From Trichobilharzia regenti (Eukaryota; Platyhelminthes; Trematoda; Strigeidida; Schistosomatidae), in NCBI GenBank assembly GCA_944472135.2, contig OX235263.1, forward strand, positions 5,315,517 to 5,379,516: a DNA stretch of 64,000 bases. Direction: 5' to 3'. Numbering within the stretch: the first letter of the stretch is position 1; every line of letters begins with the position of its first letter. Below are positions 42,086-55,050 of the stretch, piece by piece. Under the pieces are notes generated by a model. It had not been told where the DNA came from. It searched no databases and saw only the letters and a program-made list of their open reading frames with translations. Position numbers and translations under genes: made by a program.

Positions 42086-42279
42086 GAGAGCTAGCCACCT
42101 CTTGTGCAACGGATCATATTAATTATTTAATTGAATTTGAGATTTTCCCGTCGATTGATTGGACCGAAGCCGACATGTTAACCTGAGACCAGGCATTTCG
42201 GTCCAATCAATCGACGGGAAAATCTCAAATTCAATTATATAATTAATATGACCCGTTGCACAAGAGGTGGCTAGCTCTC
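42086..42279. repeat. Inverted repeat between two Sm-alpha-like SINEs
   Basis: Partner of 36546-36734; centre near 42178 (GGACCGAAGCC then GACATGTTAACCTGAG). Confidence 0.78.
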
Positions 42280-42475
42280 GTGGCCCAGGTGGTCTAGTGG
42301 ATAACGCTTTGGCGTTTGAACTATGGGCACTGGGTTTAAGCCCAGGTGGGAGCAGCATCATCACTCACTGAGAAATGCAAGTACATCCAGGTGACCACGA
42401 GTCTCGAATAGGACGAAAGGTTCGTTGTCCTGGATTCAACTGTTTGTCACCACCCACCAATTAAATTCTAACTAA
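42280..42475 (+). mobile_element. Sm-alpha-like SINE (right-arm partner)
   Basis: Partner of 36350-36545. CAGGTGGTCTAGTGGATAAC head, GTGACCACGAG in place of the core, GTCTC/AGGAC, GAAA and GTC before CTGGATTC. Confidence 0.76.
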
Positions 42476-42584
42476 ATGTCCACAAATCGTCGAAGCATCT
42501 GCACAAGAAGCCGTCAGACATGCCAACCTGAGACCGAGTACTTTGGTCCAATCAATCGACGGGAAGATCTCAAATTCAATTAAG

Positions 42585-43404
42585 TTAAACTGTGTTAATA
42601 TTTGACAATTCAGCAGAATCAACCATAAATGTTTCACACTTAAAAAGTATTATTATTATTTCAATGTTGGTTTGCAACGATTTGATTTGATTGGTTACAG
42701 GATTTCATTGTGGTTGATGATATTGGTTAGAAAGGGAACGATTGGAAAACCAACCAGGGAGTACTGGACAACTGTTTCGTCCCTCTTTAACAGTATGCAC
42801 TAACCGCCAGGGTGTGAACCTAGGGCAGTTCGGTTACAAATACTCGCCGATAATATTGGTTAGTGTCATCTGCACTATACAGTCAGTTCGTAGAGGTTGG
42901 AATTCATGAGCTGGCAGTTGAGTCGGGTCTTGGTGGCTAAATGGTCTTGAGCCCACCTTGTTGCCTGAAGGTCCTTGGTCAGAAGCGTACTGACGAAGAG
43001 TCCAAAACCAGGACGAAAGATCTCTATATCACTTCCTGGTGGCTTTCCAATAATTTTCTGACCGATGTCAGCTCACGATAAAATACTATAACCAATCAAA
43101 TCGTTGCAAAAGAACACCCGAATATCACTGTGACACTCACTAGTGATTGACCCTAAACAGGTAGATAGTTGCCTGGGTTCTAGTGAGAAGTCGTGACCCA
43201 CAGTGAGGTACAGCAGGTCAGGTGTGTGGACAAACACTCGCCACTGATGACATTAGCTAGTGCCAGTCGAGCTATGTAGTGCTTTGATTGGCAGATGTTG
43301 GGATTCATGTCCTGGCCGTGAAACGATGCTGCCTAGCCAGGTAAGTGAAGGAGACCATCAGTTTTATTTCATCGATTCTCGTCAGCTGCATCCAATCTGT
43401 CATA
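42585..43404 (+). mobile_element. SINE-B cluster (right-arm partner)
   Basis: Reverse-complement counterpart of 35417-36235, with the same fragmented order. Confidence 0.63.
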
Positions 43405-44905
43405 ATAATAATAATGGCTTTATTTCAAACAGAATTTGTGGTACAGGTATGGAATTTTCAGCGTGCATTACAATATATTCCATCTAATTACCTCATCAAT
43501 TTTATAAGATTTTAAAATCAAAAGCAACACCCAAAAAAAGAAGATAAATAAAAAAAAAAAAGAACAGCGTTGCGTTCACATTTTAACAATGCACCACAGG
43601 ATATGAAATATAAAATTAGTGTGTAACCAGAAGATGTGAACAACAGTGTAATAGTAACGAGGAAAGGAAAACAAAAACTAATGGGACTATTTGTTAGAGT
43701 GACGCGATAAGTTGATCGTGTCATACCCAACGGATTTCTCATCACATAACAGCTGTGCCAGATATGGTATTGTGGAGTTTTTGTACTTGGTAGTCCTAGC
43801 ATATAGCCTTCTATAGCTGCTTCTAGCTCTACCAGATGAAATGCAAGGAGAGAGCTGTGTATAGAGAGGATGCTCGGGGTCTGACAATATTGTATTCGCT
43901 AGTTTCTTACATGACATTATATGTCTATTAACAATAGTGTTAACCAGTTGGTTTAACGATATCCCACTTGCCCTACTAACGGCTTTTAGTGCCCTTCTCA
44001 GCAAAGCAAAGTCTTTCTTAAGTAGTCCAGGAAAGATTAATGGGAGCAGTAAAGGGGGTGGGTAGAATACAAGAATTGACAAACTGAGAAAGCAAAGACT
44101 GCTTTATGCCAGACTGCCTTAACTTCCTAACGTAGAACGTTAAGTGAAACATCTTTCTAGTAACTATCAAGATGTCGGAGGACCAGGAAAGATAGGTGGA
44201 AAAACTCAGCCCAAGGTACTTGAAATTAGATATATTTTCAACCTCTATACCGTCAATGATAGTGGGGCCATGTTTGGTAGCTAGTTGTTGCGGGTCATGT
44301 CTGAAAGTGAAATCGACTACCTGAAATTTAGACGGATTAGCTTAAGACCGTTTGAAGAGGACCACTGACTAATTTCCGACAGAAAGTTATTTAATTTGGA
44401 ACAATCTGTCTGAGAGTTGACAGGCATAGAAACAGAGAGGTCATCAGCATACTTAACAAAAGTGGCTACGTCAGAATGAAGCAAGTCATGTAAGAAAGAC
44501 GAAAACAGAAAAGGAGAAAGAACAGCACCTTGAGGAACACCAGCTAAAGTAAGTGAGGTAGTGGAGGACTTTCCATCGTAGACGGTGTATTAGTTCCTAT
44601 CAGAAAAATAGGAATGCAGCCACTTATTTGTCTAGCTTTAAGCCTGTGTTGCAGCAAGCTTACTTAGCAAGAGAGACCTGGGTACAGAATCAAAATCAAA
44701 GGTGTAATCAAGGAAGGCACACCAATCGTATTTAGCTCCTCTATCCAAACTAGAGACTACATTATGATATAGGACAACAGCGGCATCTAAGGTACACCTA
44801 CTATGTTTATAGGCAAACTGGTTGGGGTCATTGAAAGGCTTTAAAGAGGGTTCAAGATTAAGTAAAATAAGTCTTTCTACAACTTAAAAAAAATGCAATT
44901 TTAAC
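43405..44905 (-). mobile_element. CR1-like LINE, second subfamily (right-arm partner)
   Basis: Minus-strand partner of 33890-35416. The terminus is at 43404-43470 and the reverse-transcriptase part in broken frames (44082-43687 keeps PGLLKKDFALLRRALKAVSR). The catalytic part around 44440 reads ACTTTTGTTAAGTATGCTGA on minus, giving TFVKYADD: this copy has YADD where the left arm has YVDD. Confidence 0.85.
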
Positions 44906-44922
44906 ACCCATTGTTTTCATCA

Positions 44923-45126
44923 TCATGAATCAGTCCCCCAGAAGAGGAACGCTGTAACTAAGCTATAGGATGATAAGAGCATCTTAGACGAGGAGTTACT
45001 AAGGTGAGAATTACGGTAGTAATTAAAGTCCAGTGACAGTTTAAGTGCAATAGCCCCAACAAATCGATGAAGGTATGGGCTGTTTATTATTTTGGATGTT
45101 CTTAATACGTCTACTCTGTATTCCAC
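44923..45126 (-). other. Short ORF, partner of 33670-33888
   Basis: 67 codons with SPYLHRFVGAIALKLSLDFN. It is shorter than the left copy because of a deletion near the end. Unassigned. Confidence 0.4.
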
Positions 45127-45342
45127 GTTGATGCACGTGAACTGGCTAACATAGTTGGAATTAACATATGATAAATTAACGCTTGTTGATTTTCGGTTGT
45201 TACAACGAGCAGGATGTTTAGTGTAGAGAGACTAGTTCGCTGCTGGATACGTCCTAGTCAATGACATACCTAAACGTTCATTATTCATCATACTCATGAT
45301 ACCACCCATCATCTCTGAAGCCGAGATGAATGAAGATGTTTG

Positions 45343-47160
45343 CATTTTTTCAATAATTAATTAATTCCCATAGAAGCATTAAGAACACAATATTCAGCGA
45401 AGAGACTCTGTTCTAAAACGAATTTATTATCAAGCTGTGCAACCGTATATATATGGGTTTTTTTAAAAGTTATATCCGGTGAGGGAATTACATCAAAGTT
45501 GTGAATACATGAAATAATAATAATATGAAATGCAATTAAAATATTTGTGATTATAATCATAGTTTAATGTCAAGTGGCAGAATAATTAATGTCATATATA
45601 GAATAATACATAAGGTGTGTATAGATGTTGGAAGGGCTTACATAATTATAGGATTAGTAGGAGAATATAAAATCTTACATAACACGGTGTGAAATTTGAT
45701 ATGAATTTGATATATGAATTATATATTGTAAAAATATAAAAAATATGAAAAGTAATAGTTTTGGGTTTAGATTGACTAGTGGAAATAATTCAAAGTGAGA
45801 ATTGTAATAATAATAATAATCGTAGTAATAAGGTAAAGGTACATAGAATAACTAAATAAACAAAATAAATAAATGTCTTTCCCTCTACGGCCAAGCAGAA
45901 GTAGGGATTGTACATACTTCTCTTTTGTACACAAAGGTCTGGCTTAAAGTCACGAATTGCTAAGATCTCAGCTGTCTATAGAAGTCTGTAACGAATAAAA
46001 CGCGGGAAGTTGGCATGGATTCTGTAAATGATCTTAAATCATGGTCAGGGTCGACCGAGTGACAGAAGTCGGTCAGGTCTTCCAGAATAGAGCCTCACAC
46101 ACATTCGCTTTCTCCCTTGTAACACCATGCTGCTGGAATATGTTCTCGTATCCGTGTGGAAAGCGTCCTCTGGCTACAGTCAATGTACCTTGCTCCTCAA
46201 GAGGAGCAGGTGAACTGATAGATGCACAGGAGGCGAGCAGACGGGGGAGTTTATCTTTTACAGAGGTAGAGACCAACTTGCGGCTAGTGAATGTCATATG
46301 TAATTTTGCTGCAAAGAACGTCTTCCTGACTAATTTAGAGAGACGATTTTTGAGCATATCTGAGGCTTGATCACCTTTGAATTCCAAGTTCATGGATAAG
46401 GTTTTTTTTGGAACGAAGTCAGTGACCAGTTTAGACTGCATATCTTTCATGTTGTTGTCAATAAATCGGTTAGGCTAACCATTTGCTGCGAGCGTGGCTT
46501 TTAAGAAGTCAAGTTCTGAGTCAACGCAATCAGAACTACAAATTTTTCACATCTTAAATCAAAGCGAATTAATTAGGTTCCTTTTCCTGGAGATAGGCAC
46601 CCAACTGTAAAAATTAGTTAGTTGTCCGTTGTCATGTACATTTCCGATGGATAGTCTTTTGAAAGATCCATGATTACGTCTGCTCAGGCACACATCAAGA
46701 AATAGAATACTTAGTTCGGATTCCCTTTCTATAGTGAATTGTATAGAAGGATGGGAGTTGCTGGCAGCAAACAAGACATCATCAAGAATTACATTATTAT
46801 CGGAGATAACGAAAGTGTTGTCTACGTATCTTTTATAAATGTCAAAATGACCGATAGTTTGACTAAGTTGAGAATTTTCAAGCTTTGCCATAAAACAATC
46901 AGCCAACAGGGGACCAGTGGTGATCTCATGGCAATGCCATCTCTCTGTCTAAAAATCTCATCATTGAAGGTGAAGTGAACATTCAATGTGCATCTCAATA
47001 AAAGCTCTTTGGGATGGATTGTCGGCGAACCTGTTTCTTAACTATGTGCATCAATATCCCTCGCCAGATATAATTTCTCAAAAAGCTATAAATATACGAT
47101 TGTACAGCTTGATAATAAATTCGTTGTTGAAAAGAGTCTCTTCGCTGAATATTGTGTTCT
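45343..47160 (-). mobile_element. Penelope-like element with inverted termini (right-arm partner)
   Basis: Partner of 31637-33454. Inverted terminal sequences lie at 45386-45496 and 47052-47158. The borders carry the AAACATCTTCATTCA-type duplication (on minus at 45328-45342 and 47161-47175), here without the two-base insertion seen in the left arm. Confidence 0.8.
46073..46906 (-). pseudogene. PLE reverse transcriptase and linker (right-arm partner)
   Basis: 46906-46559 has MADCFMAKLENSQLSQT, YKRYVDNTFVISDNN and LFLDVCLSRRNHGSFKR. 46450-46073 has KDMQSKLVTDFVPKKTLSMN, LEFKGDQASDMLKNRLSKLV and SVKDKLPRLLAS. The catalytic YVDD is YVDN, as in the left arm. The linker frame is longer and cleaner here (125 codons) than in the left arm, where a stop interrupts it. 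The GIY-YIG part follows at about 45870-46200 in other frames. Confidence 0.86.
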
Positions 47161-47161
47161 G

Positions 47162-47760
47162 AATGAAGATGTTTTCATGTTGAGTGTATTTACCTCTGGA
47201 TTTGTACAGGGTGAGTAATATTGAGGTTAGGCATCGAGTATGAGGTAAAGAAATAGAATCAATCGACGAGCCTGTAAAGTCACATCGATTGAGATGGTTA
47301 GGACATGTATTATGCATGCATACCAAGCCATAGCCATCCTGTACGGACAATGTTAGCTGAAAAGGCCTTAATCGTTCAGTGAAATCTATAACAGTTAGTT
47401 TGAGCCAGCCGACTACTTAGGGAAGTGCAGATTTTTTGGTTGATGTCTCCTCGTACTGGAGACAATTTATGCGATATGGCTTAAAGTCGTCGTTCTCAAT
47501 GGCTCAAATGCATTCACTCCTGTCATCTGTCCCATCCAGTAAAAGTCTATTGTTCTTCCATATGACTACCATTCTTTTTCCCTCACTCACATTTCTGTTT
47601 ACTGCCACTCTCTCTCTCCTTTGAATCTCTCTTCACTCTCTTCTCTTGCCTTGTATGTTTCATGGAGGGAGAGTGAGAACTGAAATTGGTGGGCTTTTGT
47701 GCAAAACTCTATGCCGAAACCTTTCAGTCAGTCTGTCAGTGGAAGTTTACATTCTTTCTC
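47162..47760 (+). mobile_element. RTE-B 3' end, uninterrupted (right-arm partner)
   Basis: [17 protein letters not shown] coding near 47280-47320, then 3' untranslated sequence ending in the AGTCAGTCTGTCAGTGGAAG terminus near 47727-47745. It holds the empty site of the left-arm SINE-B. Confidence 0.75.
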
Positions 47761-48040
47761 CGCGTATTTCTTTACGAAACTTTGTGAATAGCAATATTTG
47801 TGTTGCCTTATAGGATATTAGACAAGTTTTATATTGAGAATCTTGAATAACGTTTTATGCATTTCACTCTGCACACGATGTTTGATCCACATTTGACGAC
47901 ATTTCTGCTGACAAACTAGCTTCCACATCCTTAGATTTTGTAAACAGTGATTTTGTAGATTCAGCATTTCTTCACAGAGAGTCTAAGAGTCTTGACAGCA
48001 GGAGGAAGTCCAAAAAGAGGGTGATTCACAAATGATAATA

Positions 48041-48226
48041 TGCGTCGGCGGTAGAGTGGTTAGGACTCTCGCCGATCATGCATATGGTCCGGGGTTCGAT
48101 CCCTTGCCAACGCACATCTGATATCTATGGTCGGCCCGCAAAATTTGGGCTACCGATATAAGATGCTGAAAATTCCATACCTGTACCAAAAATACGGTGT
48201 GCAATCAAGCTGTAATAAAAAAATAG
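48041..48226 (+). mobile_element. SINE-C (right-arm partner)
   Basis: TGCGTCGGCGGTAGAGTGGT head, GGGGTTCGATCCC B box, tail GCTGAAAATTCCATACCTGT followed by ACCAAAAATACGGTGTGCAA. Confidence 0.85.
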
Positions 48227-48389
48227 TAATAACTTGAGATACCCTTATCATCCTTATGTCTTGTTTAACTACAACTGTCTTAAAACACCCGATAAAACTT
48301 GACCAGGCGGCGTTCTCAGTTATTTACCGCGTTCCAAAGTAATTTATCTACAGAAGCTCGACGAAGTCTTCTGTCAGTTGCTGAAGCAG

Positions 48390-49675
48390 TTGCAATTAAA
48401 TAAATAAAATAAATTTTGCTTTATTCCAAAAACAGTACTAATGATACAGCAAGGAATTTTCAGCATTCAGTACAATATTGCATCTAATTTACTCAAAAAC
48501 GACAAAAAAAATTAAAAATACACATTACATAACAGTAATAAAACGATTGTTATAGCAGCTACATAGCAAAATACTGTATGCCATACGGAGAAAAATATGC
48601 ATAAAGTACAAAATTGTAGTAATAATAGTAATACCAACTAAAATAAAATAGCAGAGTAACAATTAAACGATAGAAAGTGTGACACCATAAAATACAGAAA
48701 GATGAACGATGAAAGGGTCGATTTACTGTGCTAATTACATAGTAACTTGTAAGTTTCACGTCTAACAGAGTCTTCGTCACATAAAGTACGGGCTAAATAG
48801 GGTATTGTAGAATTTCTATACTTAGTGGTACGAGCATATAACTTTTTATATTGACTTCTCGTCCTACCTGATGAGATACAAGGGGACAGGTGTGAATAAA
48901 GGGGCGGTGCAGAGGGTCTGACAGTATAGCCTTTGCCCATTTCGTACAGGAATTTATATGCCTCTCGACTATAGTATTAGCGAGCTCATGCAGTGGCAGA
49001 CCACAAGCTCTACTCACAGCATTTAATACTCTTCGTAATATGATATAATCTTTTTTGAGAAGCCCGGAAAGATTAATGGAGAGCAATAGAGTACAATAGG
49101 TAAAATACAGGAGTTTAAAAATTGCAAAACTAAAGGTTGGTTGATACCTGATTGTCTTAACTTTTTAATGTAGAAGGTAAGACGAAACATTTTCTTAGAG
49201 ATAGATAAGATATAGGATGACCATGAAAGGTCAGAGGAAAGAACTAATCCAAGGTATTTAATGCTTGATTTGGTTTCAATTTCCGTGTCATCTATGCTAC
49301 AGGGATCATGCAAGCTAACTAGTTCAAGTAAGTCACGTCGATGCTTGAAAGTAAAGTCAAGTGCCTGACATTTGGAAGGATTTAATATAAGACCATTTGA
49401 CTTGGACCAGTTGTTGATGTCCAACAGAAAGCTATTAAGTTTGGAGCTGTCAGACTCAGAAGTGATAGGCAGTGATACAGTCAGATCATCTGCATATTTG
49501 ACAAAGTTAGTTTCGTTTGAATGAGGCAGGTCATGTAGGGAGAAAGAAAAAAGAAAAGGAGAGAGGACAGCACCTTGAGGAACACCGGATTTTGTAAGCG
49601 AGGTAGAAGAAGATTTGCCGTTATATACCATAAGACCATTTCTTTGCATACAGAAGAAGTATGTTCAACCTCTAT
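48390..49675 (-). mobile_element. CR1-like LINE (right-arm partner), frameshifted
   Basis: 49649-49023 has PQGAVLSPFLF and KYADD intact, but the frame is lost near 49070 and resumes at 49086-48793 (NLSGLLKKDYIILRRVLNAV). The left-arm copy keeps one frame through this point. Confidence 0.88.
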
Positions 49676-50419
49676 GTTTACCTTAACCTACAATAAGCCA
49701 ACAAATCCTCCATTAACACTATAAATTCCTTTCACAATTTTCTTTTCTTTTCCTTCTTCTATTCCTCTGTTTCATTGACAAACGTTCATTTTCGACTTTT
49801 ATGATTTCATCACCCTTCTTATGATTTCTATTACCACCTTAGGTTTAAATAGTGCTTTTCTAACTTGCTATCGTATTTACAAAATCCTGTTCATTCCACT
49901 TCATTATAATCATTATTATTATTTGACAAACATTCACCAATAGTACATTTAATTTTAATTTTACACCATATCATCGTTATTATTTTACAATCATTCTTAT
50001 TGTTGTTATTTTCAACCTTGAACTTAAGTCTAGACCGCCCATTCGTTGGTTTATCTTCATATTGTCTCATACACACCCTGATTACACTCAATCTCGAAAC
50101 CCGTATTTTTCTGTTGACTATATTTATATACATATACACACATCATTAGATTAAATTACTTCATCCCACTTCGCCCCATGTTCTCACTGACCATGCATAT
50201 TAAAAATAACTATCTGACCATTGTTCCATCCTATCTTATACTTGTACCACATTACCCATTTCTGACATGATTCTAATTTGCCTTTATTGGCAGACTGGCT
50301 ATTGTATGCTTAAATTTATTAATGGATTTATAATTGCAGAGAGAGCCTGAAAAGGGAAGAATTTATTGAAACCACAATTTTTCCGGTCTAACTACTTTGT
50401 TCTGAATAAATTATGGGAA

Positions 50420-50518
50420 TATTCAATTTTCAAGTATTGGTTATGTAGGGATGTTATGTTTGATCGCATGGAGGAATTCATCATCCCAAAAACCCTACAA
50501 AACCAATACTTGAAAATT
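50420..50518. repeat. Short inverted repeat (right-arm partner)
   Basis: Partner of 27964-28064. TTCAAGTATTGGTTATGTAG pairs with the later CAAAACCAATACTTGAAAAT. Confidence 0.58.
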
Positions 50519-50529
50519 AATCTGATGCT

Positions 50530-50880
50530 CACTAGTGACTGGCCCTCAACAGGCAGTTAGCCTAGGGTTCTAGTGGGAAGCCGTTACCAGTAGGGTACAG
50601 CAGGTTGAAGATGAGGCAGTAGCTCATTGAAGAAGACATTGCGAAGTGGTCCGTCTATATCATGAATTGGCAGAAGTTAGAATTCATGCGCTGGCCACTA
50701 GATCGGTTCCCAGTGGCTTGATAGTCTACGAGCTTGCCTTGTCACTGGAAGATTCTGGATTCAAGCCCCGGTGGATGCGTGCCGATGAAGAATCCTAAAC
50801 TGGGACGAAACAGCTGTCCAGTGTTCCCAGGTTTTCCAGTGATTCTCTAACTGATGTCAGCTCATGATGAAATCCTCTAT
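50530..50880 (+). mobile_element. SINE-B (right-arm partner)
   Basis: TAGTGGGAAGCCGTTACCAG, CCAGTGGCTTGATAGTCTAC, then GCCGATGAAGAATCC and GGGACGAAACAGCTGTCCAG (hammerhead-like part with CTGATGA changed to CCGATGA). Ends TCAGCTCATGATGAAATC. Confidence 0.78.
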
Positions 50881-51489
50881 GCAGTATACAATTTAATAAA
50901 ATGTATGTTAAGATTATATTATAACTGGTTTTCATTAAATATTATAGGTACTGCGGAGATGACGAGAACCGCGAAAATATTATTCAATGCTTTATGTTTG
51001 TTCTACCTCTGTTCAAATCTATAAAAACTTGTAAGAACAAAACCCTTGAATGAAACGAATTGTGTGGTTTTTGTTGAAAACAGCCTGAACACGAAATAAG
51101 TGATGAAAAGCGGTTGATTAAAGACAGCTGAGAAAACAGAAACTACAACTTATTCATCAGTAATAACAAATAGATTAGATTACGCAATTCAGTGGTTTAA
51201 CTTATGCAAACATTTATATCTCAGTCTGAGAGTAAAAACAATACGCTTAACTAAATGTGAATCCAGAAATAAATACTGATTCGAATAAACACGAATAGGT
51301 GAAATGTACCAATACTCAGGTAGGCATCACACTAAAGCCTATTCGTCATTCAATTAAAAAAGATTCGAGAGACACAACACCTGAACAACTGAACAAATAA
51401 TCCCCCTTGATTGAAATATATTTACAATCACACGAGAACACTGAATGCATATTTAGAAAATTGAGCCGTTCATCGCAATTGTAAATCTA

Positions 51490-52532
51490 GGCAAGAACTG
51501 GCGCGGGATTATGCTCCCGTCCATTTCAAGCAAAATACTAAGCCGAATCATCATGAAGGGAATCAAAAACACACCACTCTGGATGGAAAAGTTTGACCGG
51601 AACAGGCTGGATTCAGAAAAAACAAGTCTTGTATTGATCAAATCACCACAATACAAATCATCATTGAACAAAGCTTGGATGGCAGTCATGTCTCTATCTC
51701 ACTCAACTTCATCGACTTTGAAAAGGCCTTCGACAGCGTCGATCGAAAGGTAATTTGGCAACTAATTCGCTACTACCAAAAGGTTCCGCCGACAATTATA
51801 TATCTCATCCAACAGTTGTACGACAATGCTTCATACCAAGTAATCCAAAACAAGAAACTAACGGAATCCTTCGAAGTAAAGACGAGAGTAAGACAAGCTG
51901 GTTGGCTGTCTACTATATACAATGATTCTCCTGATTGCAACAGATTGGATAATCCGACAGACAGACAGCTATGAGCAGCGAGGAAACAGGCGTAAAATGG
52001 ACTTGAAGGACTTCGCCGATGATATCTGTTTGATTTCCTACAAATTGGAAGATATGCAACTGAAAAGCAACAAGTTGGCACAAGAAGCATCAAAGATAGG
52101 ACATGACTTCATGTGAACATAGAGAAAACAGAGTTGATGGAGATTCCTGGCTAACACCAATAGCAACAGCAACAACAACAGACAACAGTCAGCATAAATG
52201 AGAGAAATCTAAAGGAAGCAACCTCCTTCACCTGCCTACCGACCTGTGAAGCATCGTTTCAATTACAGGCGCTCGGGACTGACGAGGAGACCAGAAAAGT
52301 GAAGCAAGCTTTCATAACTATCAAGTCTGTGTGGAGGTCAACACTCAGCATGAAAAATAAGATCCGGATTTTCAACTCCAATGTGAAGTCAGTGCTACTT
52401 ATTTTACGAATCAGAGACTTGGCGCGTCATGAAGACCACCCCAAACAAACTTCAGACCTTCATCAACAGCTGTCTTCACTGAATACTACTCAAGATCAGA
52501 TGGTCAGACAGAAAAGATATTATCAGGATTAA
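51490..52532 (+). pseudogene. RTE-A-type reverse transcriptase (right-arm partner)
   Basis: Blocks in order: KILSRIIMKGIKNTPLWMEK, NFIDFEKAFDSVDRKVIWQL (first catalytic Asp), KLTESFEVKTRVRQAGWLS (degenerate RQGC), DLKDFADDICLISYKLE (catalytic FADD), KSVWRSTLSMKNKIRIFNSN. There are two frameshifts, near 51710 and 51925. The 51675-51974 frame reads through the first palm motif cleanly, better than the left arm. Confidence 0.85.
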
Positions 52533-52652
52533 GATGCGAAAGTTAGTTGTGTGGTGCTAGCTAGCACCAGAATCCTGTATGTATGTTTCGTCATCAGCTG
52601 GGGCTCTTCATCTGTACGCAAGTGCCTACATCCTGTCAAGTGGATGTTAACT

Positions 52653-52876
52653 CTGATTTATTTATTTATATATTTATTTTGATTATATCTTGATTCCACA
52701 CAGTTTTTTGTTTTTTGGTATAACTTGGGATTTTAAACATTTGATATCGGTAGCCAAAATATTTAGCAGTCTGACCATAGCTATCATGTGTTTGTCGGCG
52801 GGAAATCGAACCCCCGACCATGCGCATGGTCAGCGAGCGTCTTAACCAAGACAAGCAAAGGCCCGTAGTCATTCTG
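52653..52876 (-). mobile_element. SINE-C, diverged head (right-arm partner)
   Basis: Reverse-complement counterpart of 25620-25848. CGAACCCCCGACCATGCGCA contains the B box region. Confidence 0.74.
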
Positions 52877-53424
52877 TCCTTCAGGTGTTGCGTATAACTG
52901 GTGTTACTTAGTGAATTTCGTCAGTGACAAAAGCCTAGAAATAAGCTGGAATTACACGGACATAGCAGATGTCCATTAATAAATAATTAAGAAGACAAAT
53001 GAATGAATTGATTCTATCTATCTCCTGTCAGTTTGTGATATTAGCCAGTACCGTTATCTAATATCACCATCCATGAGTATATATCATAAGATACACACAC
53101 ACACACACAACTCAGTGGACCCTAGAGACCAATCACCGCCGCTCATCAAACTCCTAAAAGGTTAATTCCATGGTCAAACAGAAATCTTCACTCAGTAGGG
53201 TTACAGAAAGGTACTGATGACAAGGGTCAAAGTAGAATAAATAAAACGGCGTAAACTGCTTTCTACTTTTCAGGGGTTTTGTAACTGATTTGAGGTTCGT
53301 GATTTAATAATTCCCCATAAATCCATCAACTAGGCCTATCATTTCATCTTATTCACACATAACTTCAATGTTAGATAAATTTGCAATCATATAAACTAAA
53401 ATTAAGCGAAAAGACCAGAACAAA

Positions 53425-54290
53425 TTTACTAAAAATATTTGTCTAGACAGACTGACTGAGAGAACTTTCCACAGATGTGCACCAGTTAGAGTTGCTACTC
53501 TTTCTCCATGTTGCACACAAAGCAACAGAAGAGACTAAAGTGAGGTTCAAGAGAGAAGAATAGTAATATGGAAGAGCAAAAGAGTTTTATTGGGCATGAC
53601 AAATCACAAGGAGTGATGAATACGTCTGCGCCATCATTAATAATGACTTTGAGTCATATCAACAATGGTTCCCAGCCTTCATTGGATTTTACCATCCCCA
53701 GAACTCTAACCAGGAAGTCTACACCTCCCTACGTTGCTGGTTGATTGGCTTAAACTAACTGTTATGGATTTTATTGGCTGATAAACCATCTAACAGTGCC
53801 CGTTGTCGAGGAAGGCGATGGCTTTCCGTGCATGCGTAACGCACGTCCTAACCATCTCGATCGAAGTAACTTTACAACTCCGTCAGTCAATTCCCACTCC
53901 TTACCTATTACTCAACGCCAAAGCTCAATACTATTCAACCTAATACATCCACCAGCTAACACAAGAGATAGAACACATACATGTATAATCAAAAACAGCT
54001 AGCCATATGTCTCAAGCCTTTCAACTTTCAATGACCATGCCACACAACAAAAAGAAGGACGGAACGAACTGCTACTGAGCAGTATACACTACTTTTTTGT
54101 CGAAAGTCACACATCACATCTACGCCAGGGATGGCGTAAGTTGTTCGCAAATGACAAACGAGCCTTCTGTATCCGTGCTGAGATTTCCTCAGTGATCAGC
54201 CTCCCCCTCTTGGAGCTGGTTAATGCAACTTCGCCAAGTAAGTACTAGCCTAGACAAGTGCATTTAGAGTGCAATTAATATAACAGTAAC
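53425..54290 (-). mobile_element. RTE-B 3' half (right-arm partner)
   Basis: Counterpart of 24200-25070. The terminus GTCTAGACAGACTGACTGAG lies at 53441-53460. Coding frames are broken. Confidence 0.74.
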
Positions 54291-54754
54291 CAAATGGGAT
54301 ATTATTAGACATAACATATAGACAATGCAACATACAGTGTATTGCATTAGGAAACTATCCTTTCAATTAAAAAATGAAAACCTGCTACAGAATATAAATA
54401 ATTTAAATGAAATCGGAAGTTTTATGAGAGGAAAAAACCGGTTAGTGTGGATGAGAGACAGTCAATCAATCAGGCAGTCAGTCAGTCAGTCAGTTAGTGG
54501 TTATTGACAGATTCAAAAGTTGTAAGTGAATTCCAGTGCAACTACATTAAAATATGTCCGTTAACTAGGGTATATATACATTTAAACTACATATTCGGAT
54601 TGACATAAACTTGTTTGTATTTATGTCAGTTTTATTGATTTTCCTCTGTAAAGGAGTTGAATGCCTAGAATTCAGTCTAGAAGAATTCCATCATATGTGC
54701 CGAACAGTCATATATTTAAAAAGTATTCTACCTTCACTAGTGTTTATCACCGAT

Positions 54755-55050
54755 TCCATAGTTAAATTTCATCATAAGCTGACATTAGTTAGAGAACCAT
54801 TGGAAAACCTGCAGGGAGTACTAGTCAGCTGTTTCATCTTAGTTTGGGACTCTTCATCAGTACGCACCCATCACCCGGGGTCGAACCCAGGACCTTCTGG
54901 TTACAAGGCCAGGGAGCTCGTATACCATTAAGCCACTGGGACACGATCCAATGGCCCATGAATTCTAACTTCTGCCAATTCACACCATAACGCGACTCCT
55001 AACCAATGTCAGCTCATGATGAAATCCTGTAACCAACCAAATCCCCACAA
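54755..55050 (-). mobile_element. SINE-B (right-arm partner)
   Basis: Counterpart of 23440-23735, with GGGGTCGAACCCAGGACCTT and GTTACAAGGCCAGGGAGCTC. Confidence 0.77.

Noticed and set aside
46041..46370. 109-codon plus-strand frame in the right arm
   Set aside because: Antisense to the PLE linker region, which has recognisable protein motifs on the minus strand.
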